Shown here one piece after another: positions 6,825 through 14,799 of a stretch of DNA of 15,284 nt. The notes beneath the pieces were generated by a model. That model saw only the letters and a program-made list of their open reading frames with translations. It was not told the origin of the DNA and made no database searches. Source of the stretch: an uncultured Rikenellaceae bacterium (GTDB lineage Bacteria > Bacteroidota > Bacteroidia > Bacteroidales > UBA932). Numbering within the stretch: the first letter of the stretch is position 1; every line of letters starts with the position of its first letter. Made by a program: the position numbers and the translations under genes. The DNA lies in assembly GCA_937906485.1 (NCBI GenBank), contig CALCYB010000086.1, positions 1 through 15,284 of the forward strand, written 5' to 3'.

Positions 6825-8632
6825 TATTTTTGTTGAGCAGCCTGTTGGGCCCCTTCTGCTTGAAGTGCAGACAGGTAATAAGTCAGACAAGCGGTTCCGT
6901 CCATGGTAGGTTCGTTGGTTGAGTAGTCACCGATGGCATCGTGGTACACCATCAGATCCGGTTGGAAACGGGCATAATCTTCACCCGGACGATTCGGAAT
7001 ACCGTCCATGTTCACTCCTTCCAGGTGTTTGAAGATGTTGAAATAGACAGGACCGTCCACGAGACCTCCGACAGTGGTTCCCTTTCCTGCGTTCAGGTAC
7101 GAAGAGTGGGGCTGTGAAGGATAATCGCCATGGGCAGGCAGTTCCACCACCATGCTCGTACCCCAAGGGTTGCATCCGAAAAGCCAGTCACGCAAACTCG
7201 CTTCCATTTCCGCATAGGTATCATCCCCGGTGAGTTCACGATACAGACGACATTGGGTCAACATCGCTGTGGTCAGGTTATTGGAACACCAGATATAGGG
7301 AATACCATGTCGGTAAGGGCTTTCCACTGCCTTTTCGTAGGTACGTTGGATACCGGTACGCAGGTTTCGGATGAACTCTTTGGATACCCGTTCGCTGCCG
7401 TTTTTGGCCAACAGGTAATGGCCCATGTTCATGAAGGGATACCATTGGTAGTGTCTTGCGCTGTCTGCTCCCATCCAAGGAGTAACCGGCTCACGACGGG
7501 CATACTCAATGGCTTGTTCGTAGTAATTCCGGTCACCGGTATACAGGTAAAGTTCCATGGCACCGAGTTCCATATCATCCACCCAGTTGTCTTCCTCATA
7601 GATGTAGGGTGCCAAAACAGAAGCCGTCTGGCAGTTCCCGGGTTTCTTGACCCCTTCCTGGTAAGCCGCATCCGCTTTGGAGCCGATCAGTTGGGCAAAC
7701 TCGGGATAGAACGGAGCCAATACGCGTGATCCCAGCGCGAAGCAGGAAGCAAATTTACCGGCCGTGCTGGCAACACCCGTGGTGGAATTCATATAGGTAC
7801 CCCGGATCTGCGGTTCTCCACTGCAGAAATAAACCGGTCGTCCTTGGCCGGGTCCGTAGCCATAATCCACTTTGCATTCGGTAGGCAGACGCATCCCCGC
7901 ATGGTCGCGGTCATCGGCAATCTGGTTGTAAAGTTCTCCCGGCTCGGGGTTCATCTTATTGAGCCAGTCCAGCCCCCATTTGATTTCATCCACAATATCC
8001 GGAATGCCGTTCGCACCTTCGTGTCCGTTGGCATCGTAGTGATCCCCGAATACTTCCGGATTTTCCTGATAGGCGAACATCATCTGGTAGATGGCATTGG
8101 CTGAGGTCGTGGTATATTGGAGGTAGTCTGTCGCATCGTGCCATCCCCCCGTCACATCAATGTGCTGTCCCGTTTTGGTCGGATGGTAGAGAATGTATCC
8201 GTCGTGCGTATGGCAACTGTCCTGCATATGAGGATTGTATCCACACCGTTGCTGGCGCATGTAATTCAAGAGAAAATCGGCAGTACCGTCGTAAACCGCC
8301 GTATTGATCGGAAAGACCGGAGACTGGGCCTTTCCGGCTTTGAGGTAAAACTCACCACTCTGTTCAAATTCAGAAAAATCAAGACGATAGGTACTTTTCA
8401 TGGAACCATACTGGCCGGTTGCCTCAATGCTGGTAAACGACTTGACCCGTTTGCCGGTGGTCGCATTGATCACTTCAAACTTGGACAGATCCAGGGGTTC
8501 CTCACTGATCAGCACTGCCACTTTGATGGACTTGGGCAGGTAACCCAACTGGTTGATTCGGATCCATTGGCCGGCAAAAGCGGATACCACGCCAAACAAG
8601 ATCATCACGATGCTCAAGAATAGCTTCTTCAT
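6824..8632 (-). CDS. Secreted glycoside hydrolase family 9 endoglucanase with N-terminal Ig-like (CelD_N) domain
   Basis: A 602-residue secreted beta-glucanase, probably acting on cellulose, mixed-linkage glucan or xyloglucan backbones. A signal peptide (residues 1-20, cleavage AFA|G) is followed by an Ig-like CelD_N domain beginning IRINQLGYLP (about 22-110). The (alpha/alpha)6 GH9 barrel fills the rest. The inverting catalytic residues are visible: D166 and D169 in GGWHDATDY, and the general acid E574 in YSTNEPTMDGTA. There is no lipobox, no carbohydrate-binding module and no type IX secretion C-terminal domain, so it is probably periplasmic. The tail after the catalytic domain is a short Gln/Ala-rich stretch. 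A promoter lies just upstream. It is the first gene of the GH9-MFS-Cys-rich protein operon. No SusC/SusD pair is nearby, so it is not in a typical polysaccharide utilization locus. Confidence 0.93.
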   Translation of the reverse strand: MKKLFLSIVMILFGVVSAFAGQWIRINQLGYLPKSIKVAVLISEEPLDLSKFEVINATTGKRVKSFTSIEATGQYGSMKSTYRLDFSEFEQSGEFYLKAGKAQSPVFPINTAVYDGTADFLLNYMRQQRCGYNPHMQDSCHTHDGYILYHPTKTGQHIDVTGGWHDATDYLQYTTTSANAIYQMMFAYQENPEVFGDHYDANGHEGANGIPDIVDEIKWGLDWLNKMNPEPGELYNQIADDRDHAGMRLPTECKVDYGYGPGQGRPVYFCSGEPQIRGTYMNSTTGVASTAGKFASCFALGSRVLAPFYPEFAQLIGSKADAAYQEGVKKPGNCQTASVLAPYIYEEDNWVDDMELGAMELYLYTGDRNYYEQAIEYARREPVTPWMGADSARHYQWYPFMNMGHYLLAKNGSERVSKEFIRNLRTGIQRTYEKAVESPYRHGIPYIWCSNNLTTAMLTQCRLYRELTGDDTYAEMEASLRDWLFGCNPWGTSMVVELPAHGDYPSQPHSSYLNAGKGTTVGGLVDGPVYFNIFKHLEGVNMDGIPNRPGEDYARFQPDLMVYHDAIGDYSTNEPTMDGTACLTYYLSALQAEGAQQAAQQK

Positions 8633-8659
8633 ACGTCAGAACAATTAATTTTCCACGCC

Positions 8660-8690
8660 CAAAAGTAGCAAAATAATCCCGAATGGCAAT
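8660..8690 (-). promoter_or_regulatory. Promoter of the GH9 operon (ATTG-N19-TACTTTTG)
   Basis: Read on the minus strand, TACTTTTG (8667-8660) matches the Bacteroides -7 consensus TAnnTTTG. An ATTG (8690-8687) sits at exactly 19-bp spacing as a partial -33 element. The start codon is 28 bp downstream of the -7 box. The -33 element touches the stop codon of the DUF1963 gene, so the operon starts within or at the end of that upstream gene. Confidence 0.55.
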
Positions 8691-9286
8691 TACAAAGAAT
8701 GCAGACAGAGGTTCGTTTTGGAGAAATCCCGCAGCTTCAGGCGATCAACAGAAATCATAAAATTCACCGTCCCGCTGTCAAATAAGTTCAGTTTCCATCG
8801 CGGTTCCTCATCCAATTGAAGCAGCGACACCAGACCTTCGTTCTCCCCTTCCCAACCTTCGGTCATCGCCGGGCTTCCCAAGAGCTTGAACCCGAAATCC
8901 TCGTCGTGAGTAATCTCAAAACCAATCCCCTCGGCGGGCAGCGCCGCCTCAGATCCATCTTCCCAATACAGCTGATGGGTGTGCAACTCGGCAATATCCT
9001 CCTGATACAGCACCTTGAACAGTCCTTCCTCCCACTGTCCGGTTCCGCCGCAGGGTGCATCCAGATCACCGAAAAAATAATCCAGCTCCGCAAAAAACCA
9101 GAGCATTCCCCGATGCGGAAGCCATCCCTGGGGATCCAGGTGCGCAATCTCATCCAGACGGATCTGAGCGATGAACGTGAGTTGTCCCGGATAGTCCATT
9201 CCCAAAGGCAGGTCCGGAAATCCCCACCAATGACTCTGCCCCATCAGAGATTCTGTGGTCGGATGAAATGTAATTTTGATAGCCAT
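8690..9286 (-). CDS. DUF1963 (YwqG-like) protein
   Basis: A 198-residue cytoplasmic protein of the DUF1963/YwqG family, whose function is unknown. The family signature is visible near the N-terminus: WWGFPDLPLGMDYP, then LTFIAQIRLDEIAHL, then RGMLWFFAELDY. The middle (about 80-140) is rich in acidic and aromatic residues. There is no signal peptide or membrane helix. The ATG at 9286 is the natural start, immediately before MAIKITFHPT. It is divergent from the membrane protein gene at 9367, with an AT-rich 80-bp region between. It has its own transcription unit; the GH9 promoter begins at its stop codon. Confidence 0.8.
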   Translation of the reverse strand: MAIKITFHPTTESLMGQSHWWGFPDLPLGMDYPGQLTFIAQIRLDEIAHLDPQGWLPHRGMLWFFAELDYFFGDLDAPCGGTGQWEEGLFKVLYQEDIAELHTHQLYWEDGSEAALPAEGIGFEITHDEDFGFKLLGSPAMTEGWEGENEGLVSLLQLDEEPRWKLNLFDSGTVNFMISVDRLKLRDFSKTNLCLHSL

Positions 9287-9332
9287 AATGCAATACTATA
9301 AAAAATATAGAGGTTTTCCCAATCATTTTGCT

Positions 9333-9340
9333 TAAATTTG
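9333..9340 (+). promoter_or_regulatory. Probable -7 promoter element of the split zinc-ribbon gene (TAAATTTG)
   Basis: TAAATTTG matches TAnnTTTG exactly and lies 26 bp before the ATG at 9367. Another in-frame ATG at 9328 would fall upstream of this box and would add 13 non-signal residues, so the box also supports 9367 as the start. The -33 region is T-rich (TTTT at 9314-9317) but not a clean match. Confidence 0.45.
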
Positions 9341-9366
9341 CTCATAATGCTCTAAAATTGAACGCC

Positions 9367-10890
9367 ATGGCACAAAAACAATCCCCCAACAAGCACAAAC
9401 GCTACTGCTTATGGGCAATCCTCCTGATCGGTTCCATCTTGTTGTACAACAAACTTACCGTCAAACACCGGGCTGTCGTCCTTGAAGAAATGGAAGCCAC
9501 CGTAACGGCATCGATCTACAAATTCACGGGAACACAGGACTCGGTCATCGGCTCCGTAAAAAAGGGCGATCTGATCAAGATCATGGGGTATTGGGAGAAC
9601 CGCCTGGCCGTCTGGGCAGAGAACGAAGCCGGCGTACGGGGTTTTATTCCGGTAGAAGAACTGGGAATTAGCATTGAGGCCCGCAACCCCAACAGCAAAA
9701 AGATGGAAGTAGCCCAGCAGGTAGTCTGCCCCGGAGCGCACCAAAAATACGAAGTCTCCTTTAAAGACGGCACGACAGCCAAAATCAAAAAAGATGACCT
9801 CAAACCCGACATTCCCAGAAGCATCCGCAAGAAGATCCTTTCCAATTCTGCCGGCAAATATTACATGAACGAGTCGGACTTCAACCGCCGGATCCTGGGC
9901 AAAAGCCTGGAGAAAATTGAAAGAAGAGCTGCCCCGGCCAAACACATCTATTGGTCCAATGGCAAGAAAGTGGCTGAATTCATTTCCATACGGGTCATCA
10001 CCGACAAAGGGCGCATGACTCCAGTCCTCACGTTTGGACAAGAAGATGAAGCCCAACTGAAAGAATGGCGCACCACCAATGAACGGATGATTGCCAAATC
10101 CTTTCCCTTCAAGAAAATGATCATGGGAAGCAACATCCTGTGCAGCATGATCGACGCTTCGGTCTACGAGGACAGTATGGGCAAACCGGAGAATTTCCTG
10201 CTGAAGATCCTCTACTATGCGTTGGCACTGGTCATCTTCCTGCTGTGCCTGGTTTGGTTTTTCCTCACGCCCATGCTGCCGGCATTCATCATCGGTTACC
10301 TGATGTATTACCCCAAGGTATTCAAAGCCTTCTCCAACAGGGCCCTCTACCTGCTTACCCTGGTTGTCACCCTCATCAGCGTCTATTGCTGGATTGTTGC
10401 TCTCGGATGCTGGGGCATGGTCTTCCTGGCCGCACTGATCAACATCTGGGTAGCCATCTACTGTTTCTCCTTCATCACTTCCCCGCTGCAGGACTATGTC
10501 CCCCACCAACGCTGCCCGGAATGCCGACACATGCATACCATCAAATTCAGCAAAGAAGAATACGTCAAGGAATACACGCAGAAAGAAAGTGAACGGAGAA
10601 AAGTCAAAGACCTCTCCAAAGAGACCAAAAAATGGAAAATCACCAAATACACCACTTACAAATACAAATACCGTAGTGACTACACCACTTCTCAGACCGA
10701 AGAGCACGGTGAAATCACCACCAGCACCCTATACAATGACTACGAAGTGCTCTGGAAAGTGACCGTCTATAAAATCACCTTCCGCTGTGAATGCTGTGGC
10801 CAGGAAGAATCCTACCTGACCGAGAAATATACCCTGCTCAGCAGGAAGCAGACCGGTCAGCACGTGGACACCAACACCGAGCGGTATTAA
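9367..10890 (+). CDS. Membrane protein with SH3-like domain and split zinc ribbon, function unknown
   Basis: A 507-residue protein that I do not recognise as a family. Helix 1 covers about residues 13-27. Next comes an SH3-like beta domain (about 38-85, with VTASIYKFTG, GDLIKIMGYW and GVRGFIPVEEL), the fold often seen in bacterial cell-wall-binding proteins. A Lys/Arg-rich segment (about 90-190) and another soluble part follow. A hydrophobic block of four or five helices covers about 276-371. The C-terminal 130 residues hold CPEC (C383, C386) and CECC (C474 to C477), two knuckles that together look like one zinc ribbon, separated by about 87 residues of a Lys/Tyr/Thr-rich insertion. Topology would put the ribbon in the cytoplasm or periplasm depending on helix count. 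It stands alone: divergent on the left, convergent with the SDR gene on the right with a 26-bp gap. Confidence 0.6.
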   Translation: MAQKQSPNKHKRYCLWAILLIGSILLYNKLTVKHRAVVLEEMEATVTASIYKFTGTQDSVIGSVKKGDLIKIMGYWENRLAVWAENEAGVRGFIPVEELGISIEARNPNSKKMEVAQQVVCPGAHQKYEVSFKDGTTAKIKKDDLKPDIPRSIRKKILSNSAGKYYMNESDFNRRILGKSLEKIERRAAPAKHIYWSNGKKVAEFISIRVITDKGRMTPVLTFGQEDEAQLKEWRTTNERMIAKSFPFKKMIMGSNILCSMIDASVYEDSMGKPENFLLKILYYALALVIFLLCLVWFFLTPMLPAFIIGYLMYYPKVFKAFSNRALYLLTLVVTLISVYCWIVALGCWGMVFLAALINIWVAIYCFSFITSPLQDYVPHQRCPECRHMHTIKFSKEEYVKEYTQKESERRKVKDLSKETKKWKITKYTTYKYKYRSDYTTSQTEEHGEITTSTLYNDYEVLWKVTVYKITFRCECCGQEESYLTEKYTLLSRKQTGQHVDTNTERY

Positions 10891-10916
10891 ACAGAGCGGC
10901 ATTACGATTGGGCTTC

Positions 10917-11573
10917 TCACCTTCCCGGCCAGACGAAGTGGGAATTGATGGACTCTCCCCCATCCACCACAATGCTCTGGCCGGTACAGAAGGTATTGAC
11001 AACGGTCAGAAAATAGGCCCATTGGGCGATTTCCTCAACGTCTGCCCAGCGTTTGAGCGGAGTCTGGTCCATGATCTGCTGCCACAAGTCCGGATCGTTG
11101 ACCACGCAATCGTTCAAAGGCGTCAGAACGCCGCCCGGATCCAGACTGTTGCAGACAGCCCCATAAGCCGCTACCCGTAGTGCTACATGCTTGGTATAGG
11201 CAATGACCCCGCCTTTGCTTGCACAATACTCCGGAAATTCCGATCCGGTATGCCCGCTGGCTGAACCGATGTTCAAGATCGAGCGGATATGTGGTTGCAG
11301 GCCGTATTTCTCCGTCACCTGAATCAGTGCTTTGAGGTTGGTCTGCAGATCGTCTTCTTGCTGGGTGCCGGCATTGTTGATCAGAATCTCCACCTGGTCC
11401 ACAACCGGGAGTCGCTCCACATCCCGGATATCACGCTGGAAGTGGATATAGGCCTCGTGCGACAGAGTTGCCGGCTGCCGGTCAATCCCAATGACCTGAT
11501 GGCCCTTCTCCAGGAAAAGTGAGGCAATGGCTTTTCCGATTCCCTGCGAGGTACCGGTAATCAAAACTTTCAT
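10917..11573 (-). CDS. Short-chain dehydrogenase/reductase (SDR), classical type
   Basis: A 218-residue NAD(P)-dependent oxidoreductase with a Rossmann fold. Visible motifs are the cofactor loop TGTSQGIG (residues 6-13), NNAG (66-69) and the catalytic S104, Y116 and K120 (IGSASG and YCASK). PGGVLTP and a final TGQSIVVDGGE block are also present. D31 at the end of the second strand suggests NAD(H) rather than NADP(H). The protein is about 30 residues shorter than the usual 250, mostly between strand 3 and the NNAG motif. The substrate cannot be predicted. It starts 13 bp after the stop of the queuosine-precursor transporter gene and is probably co-transcribed with it. The 3' end is convergent with the zinc-ribbon membrane protein gene. 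Confidence 0.9.
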   Translation of the reverse strand: MKVLITGTSQGIGKAIASLFLEKGHQVIGIDRQPATLSHEAYIHFQRDIRDVERLPVVDQVEILINNAGTQQEDDLQTNLKALIQVTEKYGLQPHIRSILNIGSASGHTGSEFPEYCASKGGVIAYTKHVALRVAAYGAVCNSLDPGGVLTPLNDCVVNDPDLWQQIMDQTPLKRWADVEEIAQWAYFLTVVNTFCTGQSIVVDGGESINSHFVWPGR

Positions 11574-11586
11574 GATTGGCTGCGTT

Positions 11587-12255
11587 TTACGATTGGATGT
11601 GTTTACGGATCAGAGCAATGGATTGATACGCCAAGGGCGTCCCAAACAACATTTCGATACCGATTTTCAAGAAATACTGCAAGATGATCATCTTCAGCAG
11701 ATCTTCTGCACTGAGCACGCCCACAAACGCAATCAGCACAAAAGGAATGGTATCAAGCAGAAAGCCCACCAGTGAGCTCCCGATGGTCCTCACCCACAAT
11801 TTGCGTCCACCCATCTTGGTTTTGATCTTTTCCATCACCCAGGCATTGGATAGCTCTCCCAACAGAAATCCCGTCAGCGATGCCAGCACAATTCGGGGAA
11901 CAAAGTTGAACACATGGTTGTAGGATTGGGCACTCAGATCCAGGTAATCCGGCGAAGGCAACCACACCCCGATCTGGGTGCAGATAACCATCAGCAGATT
12001 ACAGAAAAATGTCAGAAAAATAACCCTCTTGGCCGTGCGATAGCCCCAGACCTCCGTCAGGACATCGCCCAACATGTAAGCAAAAGGGAAAGTCACCGTT
12101 CCTGCATCAAAATAAAACAAACCGAAAATGCTGATGACTTTGACCGCCATGATGTTGGACACCAAGTACATCGTCACAAAAAGAGCCGTTACAACAGCCA
12201 GGGGCATCATGCCCGCTTCTCGGTTTTTTAAAGGGTTTTCCGTAACCTTGTTCAT
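11587..12255 (-). CDS. yhhQ: Queuosine precursor transporter (YhhQ/QPTR, formerly DUF165)
   Basis: A 222-residue inner-membrane protein with about six helices that imports queuosine precursors (preQ0, preQ1 or queuine) for tRNA modification. Family features are MYLVSNIMAVKVISIFGLFY in helix 1, TFPFAYMLGDVLTEVWGY, the conserved polar helix around LGELSNAWVMEKIK, and SLVGFLLDTIPFVLIAF near the end. The length is normal. Other queuosine genes (queF, queC, queE, tgt) are not in the window; the downstream neighbour is an SDR. The ATG at 12255 is close to the first helix and is the only good start. The leader contains an inverted repeat (12271-12310), but I could not fit it to a preQ1 riboswitch. 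Confidence 0.9.
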   Translation of the reverse strand: MNKVTENPLKNREAGMMPLAVVTALFVTMYLVSNIMAVKVISIFGLFYFDAGTVTFPFAYMLGDVLTEVWGYRTAKRVIFLTFFCNLLMVICTQIGVWLPSPDYLDLSAQSYNHVFNFVPRIVLASLTGFLLGELSNAWVMEKIKTKMGGRKLWVRTIGSSLVGFLLDTIPFVLIAFVGVLSAEDLLKMIILQYFLKIGIEMLFGTPLAYQSIALIRKHIQS

Positions 12256-12270
12256 ACATAAAGAATTTAA

Positions 12271-12310
12271 TATTCCATCTGGAGCGCGAATTTACAGAAT
12301 ATCTGGAATA
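12271..12310. repeat. Inverted repeat TATTCCA-N26-TGGAATA before the queuosine transporter gene
   Basis: Two 7-bp arms (12271-12277 and 12304-12310) flank 26 bases. Within the same stretch the 7-mer ATCTGGA occurs twice (12277-12283 and 12301-12307). It lies between the stop codon of the permease gene and the start of the transporter gene, 16-55 bp before the start. It could be an operator or a weak leader hairpin. Confidence 0.35.
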
Positions 12311-12324
12311 AAACGATTGAATCC

Positions 12325-14637
12325 CTAGTCTTTTTTTAGAATTACGGCCGGATTGGTATTTGCGGTCTTGATGCTCTGCCACAGAACAGCTGCCAACGAC
12401 AGCAGGCCTGTAAGCAGTGCTGATCCGGCAAACAACCACCAATAAATCGGGATCCGGTAACTGAATTCCTGCAGCCAATGGTTGATGATCCACCACCCGA
12501 CGGGAACACCTATCAGTACCGCTATACCGACCATCTTCATAAATGACCCGATCAGCTCCATCAGGACACTGCCCCTACCCAAACCAAATACTTTCTTGAG
12601 TGCCACATTTTTCTGTTCCTGCAACATATAATAGGTGCTCATGGCCAACAAGCCCAGAGCGGAGATAAGAACGGATAGGATGGTGAAGATGACCAGGATC
12701 TTCAGGGTGCGTTTCTGGGTATTAAAGGAGGCGACAATATCATCTTCGATGTAATAGGCCTCAAAGATATCGGTAGCATACAATTCCTGGAAGATGGCCG
12801 CGACTTGTGCGAATGCGGCGGCATGGTCTCCCTCAATCTGTATCAACGTGTTCCAGGGTTTCAACGGCATTGTTTCCCCGTAATTGTAGATCAGGGCGGC
12901 AGATTGGGGTTCCAACAAGGATTTCACCTTGAAATCATAATAAACGCCACCTATGGGGATTCTGCCCTGGTAGGCCTGATACGATGTGGCATCCTCATCC
13001 AGACCCATTTTGCGGAGTGCCGTTTCATTGAGCCACCACTCTCCGGGGGTATGGTTGTCTTTTTTCTTCTTGATACCAAGAATCTCAAAATAGGCATTGT
13101 CTCCCCTGAATTCCTGAAAAGCAATGTACTCACCGTTTTCCATGGCAAACGTATTGTTGTTGGTCCCATACATGGGCGTACCTTGTCCAAATCCGACATT
13201 CTTCACAAAGGGTTCCGCCATCAGTCGATCTTTCAACACCTGTTGGTTATCCACTGTGACATATCCCCAATTGTGCACGTTGAGAATATCCCGGGTATTG
13301 TAGCCCATGGGTGCCATAATCATAAACCGGATCTGCACATACATGGTAAAGGCAACTGCCAGCATACAGAGCGTGACCATGCTCTGCACGATGATGATCA
13401 CCTTGCTATAAGTGGTTTTGGTCTTTGTACGGAAGGTTCCGCGAACCACATCAATCGGTTGAAATTTCATCATGGCCATAGCCGGTATGAATCCCGACAG
13501 TACCCCCAATACCCCCACGAAAGCGACAATGGCAATCACATTCCCGACAGAAGCAGCCTTAAAGATGGAAAATGAGTAACCCAACAATTCAGAGGCATAA
13601 GGGGAAAGCGTTTCTGCCAACAACACAGCCATCAAGGCAGCCAATGCACACAAGAGGGTGGATTCAGCAATCATTTTGCCAAAGATATTTTTACCTCCGG
13701 CCCCCAGCAATCGTCTTGATGCCATCTCTTTGGCCCGAAATCCGACAGCAGCTGTCGTCATATTCACGTAATTCATCACCGAGAACACCAACAACACCAG
13801 GCATACCGTAAGCAGAATGTTCACCAACTGCTTGTTGCCCAAATTCAGATAAGGAAACTGGCTATATCCGTATTCCGCCTGCATGAAGAAGATATCCCTC
13901 AAGGGCACCACGTGCACTTTGGTTGATCCGGCTTCATAAATCCACCAGATTTTCTTGAAATACGCCAGCATATCATCCTGTTTGGAAAGAATGTCAGCCC
14001 CTTCATGCAACATGATGAACGTAGTGATACTTCCACTGTTACTCATCTCCTTGTCATGGGATGGATTCAATTTGGGCAGAATATCGGCCCGCATCAGCAC
14101 ATCGCAATAAGGGATGGCCGAATGATCGATATCGTCCATGACCGCCACGATCGTATACGTACCAAAAGGAAATTTCACCGTCTTGCCGATAGGATCATCC
14201 ACACCGAAATAACGGTTGGCAAACGTGCTTGAAACCACCAGATTCTCCGTTCCCCGCTTAAAATCTTCGCCATTGCCCCTGAGTATTCGGAAAGAGAAGA
14301 TATCGAAAAAAGAAGAGTCCACAGCACCCACGTAAGGAGAGATCTTTTGATTGCCCGTCTCACATTCCATCCCTTTTTCTAGGATAAAAGCAGTGGTCGC
14401 TTCAATCTCCGGATAACGCTCCTTCAAGTAGTCCTGCAAGTAATAGGCGCTGGTAAATTCATCATCCCCAACCAGGTAGATCCGGTCTGCATTCTCATGG
14501 AAAGCATCCGTAGAGAGCTGTTTCTGAACATATGCCGCCAACAACAGTACAAATGCAATGGACACCGTCAGTCCCAGCACATTAATGGCCGTATAGAGTT
14601 TGTTTCTTTTCAGGAAATTCAGGAAACTTTTCATCAT
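12325..14637 (-). CDS. FtsX/MacB-type ABC transporter permease, 8 TM, without a nearby ATPase
   Basis: A 770-residue permease of the FtsX/MacB type common in Bacteroidota. Helix 1 (about 13-35) is followed by a MacB-like periplasmic domain (about 40-280). The first FtsX domain has three helices and contains NYVNMTTAAVGFRAKEMASR and RLLGAGGKNIFGKMI. The second half repeats the plan: a helix near 'KVIIIVQSMVTLCMLAVAF', a second periplasmic domain, then the C-terminal FtsX domain with QEQKNVALKKVFGLGRGS and a final NPAVILKKD. Proteins of this type usually work with an ABC ATPase in export, lipoprotein release or mechanotransmission. No ATPase gene lies within the window on either side. ATG codons at 14637 and 14634 are equally possible starts. 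A sigma-54-like promoter and GTGTAAA repeats lie upstream. Confidence 0.92.
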   Translation of the reverse strand: MMKSFLNFLKRNKLYTAINVLGLTVSIAFVLLLAAYVQKQLSTDAFHENADRIYLVGDDEFTSAYYLQDYLKERYPEIEATTAFILEKGMECETGNQKISPYVGAVDSSFFDIFSFRILRGNGEDFKRGTENLVVSSTFANRYFGVDDPIGKTVKFPFGTYTIVAVMDDIDHSAIPYCDVLMRADILPKLNPSHDKEMSNSGSITTFIMLHEGADILSKQDDMLAYFKKIWWIYEAGSTKVHVVPLRDIFFMQAEYGYSQFPYLNLGNKQLVNILLTVCLVLLVFSVMNYVNMTTAAVGFRAKEMASRRLLGAGGKNIFGKMIAESTLLCALAALMAVLLAETLSPYASELLGYSFSIFKAASVGNVIAIVAFVGVLGVLSGFIPAMAMMKFQPIDVVRGTFRTKTKTTYSKVIIIVQSMVTLCMLAVAFTMYVQIRFMIMAPMGYNTRDILNVHNWGYVTVDNQQVLKDRLMAEPFVKNVGFGQGTPMYGTNNNTFAMENGEYIAFQEFRGDNAYFEILGIKKKKDNHTPGEWWLNETALRKMGLDEDATSYQAYQGRIPIGGVYYDFKVKSLLEPQSAALIYNYGETMPLKPWNTLIQIEGDHAAAFAQVAAIFQELYATDIFEAYYIEDDIVASFNTQKRTLKILVIFTILSVLISALGLLAMSTYYMLQEQKNVALKKVFGLGRGSVLMELIGSFMKMVGIAVLIGVPVGWWIINHWLQEFSYRIPIYWWLFAGSALLTGLLSLAAVLWQSIKTANTNPAVILKKD

Positions 14638-14667
14638 ATAGGTAGTTAAATTATCTGCAACCTGGTC

Positions 14668-14683
14668 TCAAAGAATTGTGCCA
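14668..14683 (-). promoter_or_regulatory. Possible sigma-54 promoter of the permease gene
   Basis: On the minus strand TGGCAC (14683-14678), a perfect -24 half, is followed after 5 bases by TTTGA (14672-14668), a poor version of the -12 half TTGCA. Transcription would start near 14657, about 20 bp before the ATG. Related FtsX-type permeases in Bacteroidota are often controlled by sigma-54 activators, which fits, but the weak -12 half keeps this tentative. Confidence 0.35.
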
Positions 14684-14726
14684 AACCTCCCATATCATTG
14701 AATTCCTGCAAAATACATATTTCAAG

Positions 14727-14763
14727 AAAAAAAGCAAGTGTAAGGTTTCTTTACACTTGCTTT
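14727..14763 (-). terminator. Intrinsic terminator of the creD gene
   Basis: The arms GCAAGTGTAA (14734-14743) and TTACACTTGC (14751-14760) form a perfect 10-bp stem with a 7-base loop, extendable to 13 bp by AAA/TTT. Read on the minus strand, the stem is followed by a run of seven T (complement of the A run 14727-14733). It lies about 40 bp after the creD stop codon, so it should end that transcript before the permease gene. Confidence 0.85.
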
Positions 14764-14788
14764 ACACATTTTACAATGGCTTTTACAC
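14750..14788 (-). repeat. Four phased copies of GTGTAAA (TTTACAC on the plus strand)
   Basis: TTTACAC occurs at 14750-14756, 14761-14767 and 14782-14788, with a one-mismatch copy TTTACAA at 14770-14776. Start-to-start distances are 11, 9 and 12 bp, close to one helical turn. The first copy overlaps the right arm of the terminator. The cluster sits 70-110 bp upstream of the sigma-54-like promoter, where activator sites are usually found. Confidence 0.5.
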
Positions 14789-14799
14789 CCTCCCCCTAC

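Noticed and set aside
7130..7729. A 199-residue plus-strand open frame inside the GH9 gene.
   Set aside because: The minus strand has a complete GH9 enzyme with all catalytic residues; the plus frame has no recognisable motif.
9409..10707. A long 432-residue open frame on the minus strand opposite the zinc-ribbon membrane protein gene.
   Set aside because: Its translation is Phe/Asp/Gly-rich without domains. The plus-strand frame has helices, an SH3-like domain and Cys knuckles and is preceded by a promoter, so the minus frame is a shadow.
12256..12324. Possible preQ1 riboswitch before the queuosine-precursor transporter.
   Set aside because: I could not place the short stem, the C-rich loop and the A-rich tail of preQ1-I, nor a preQ1-II layout, on the minus-strand leader.
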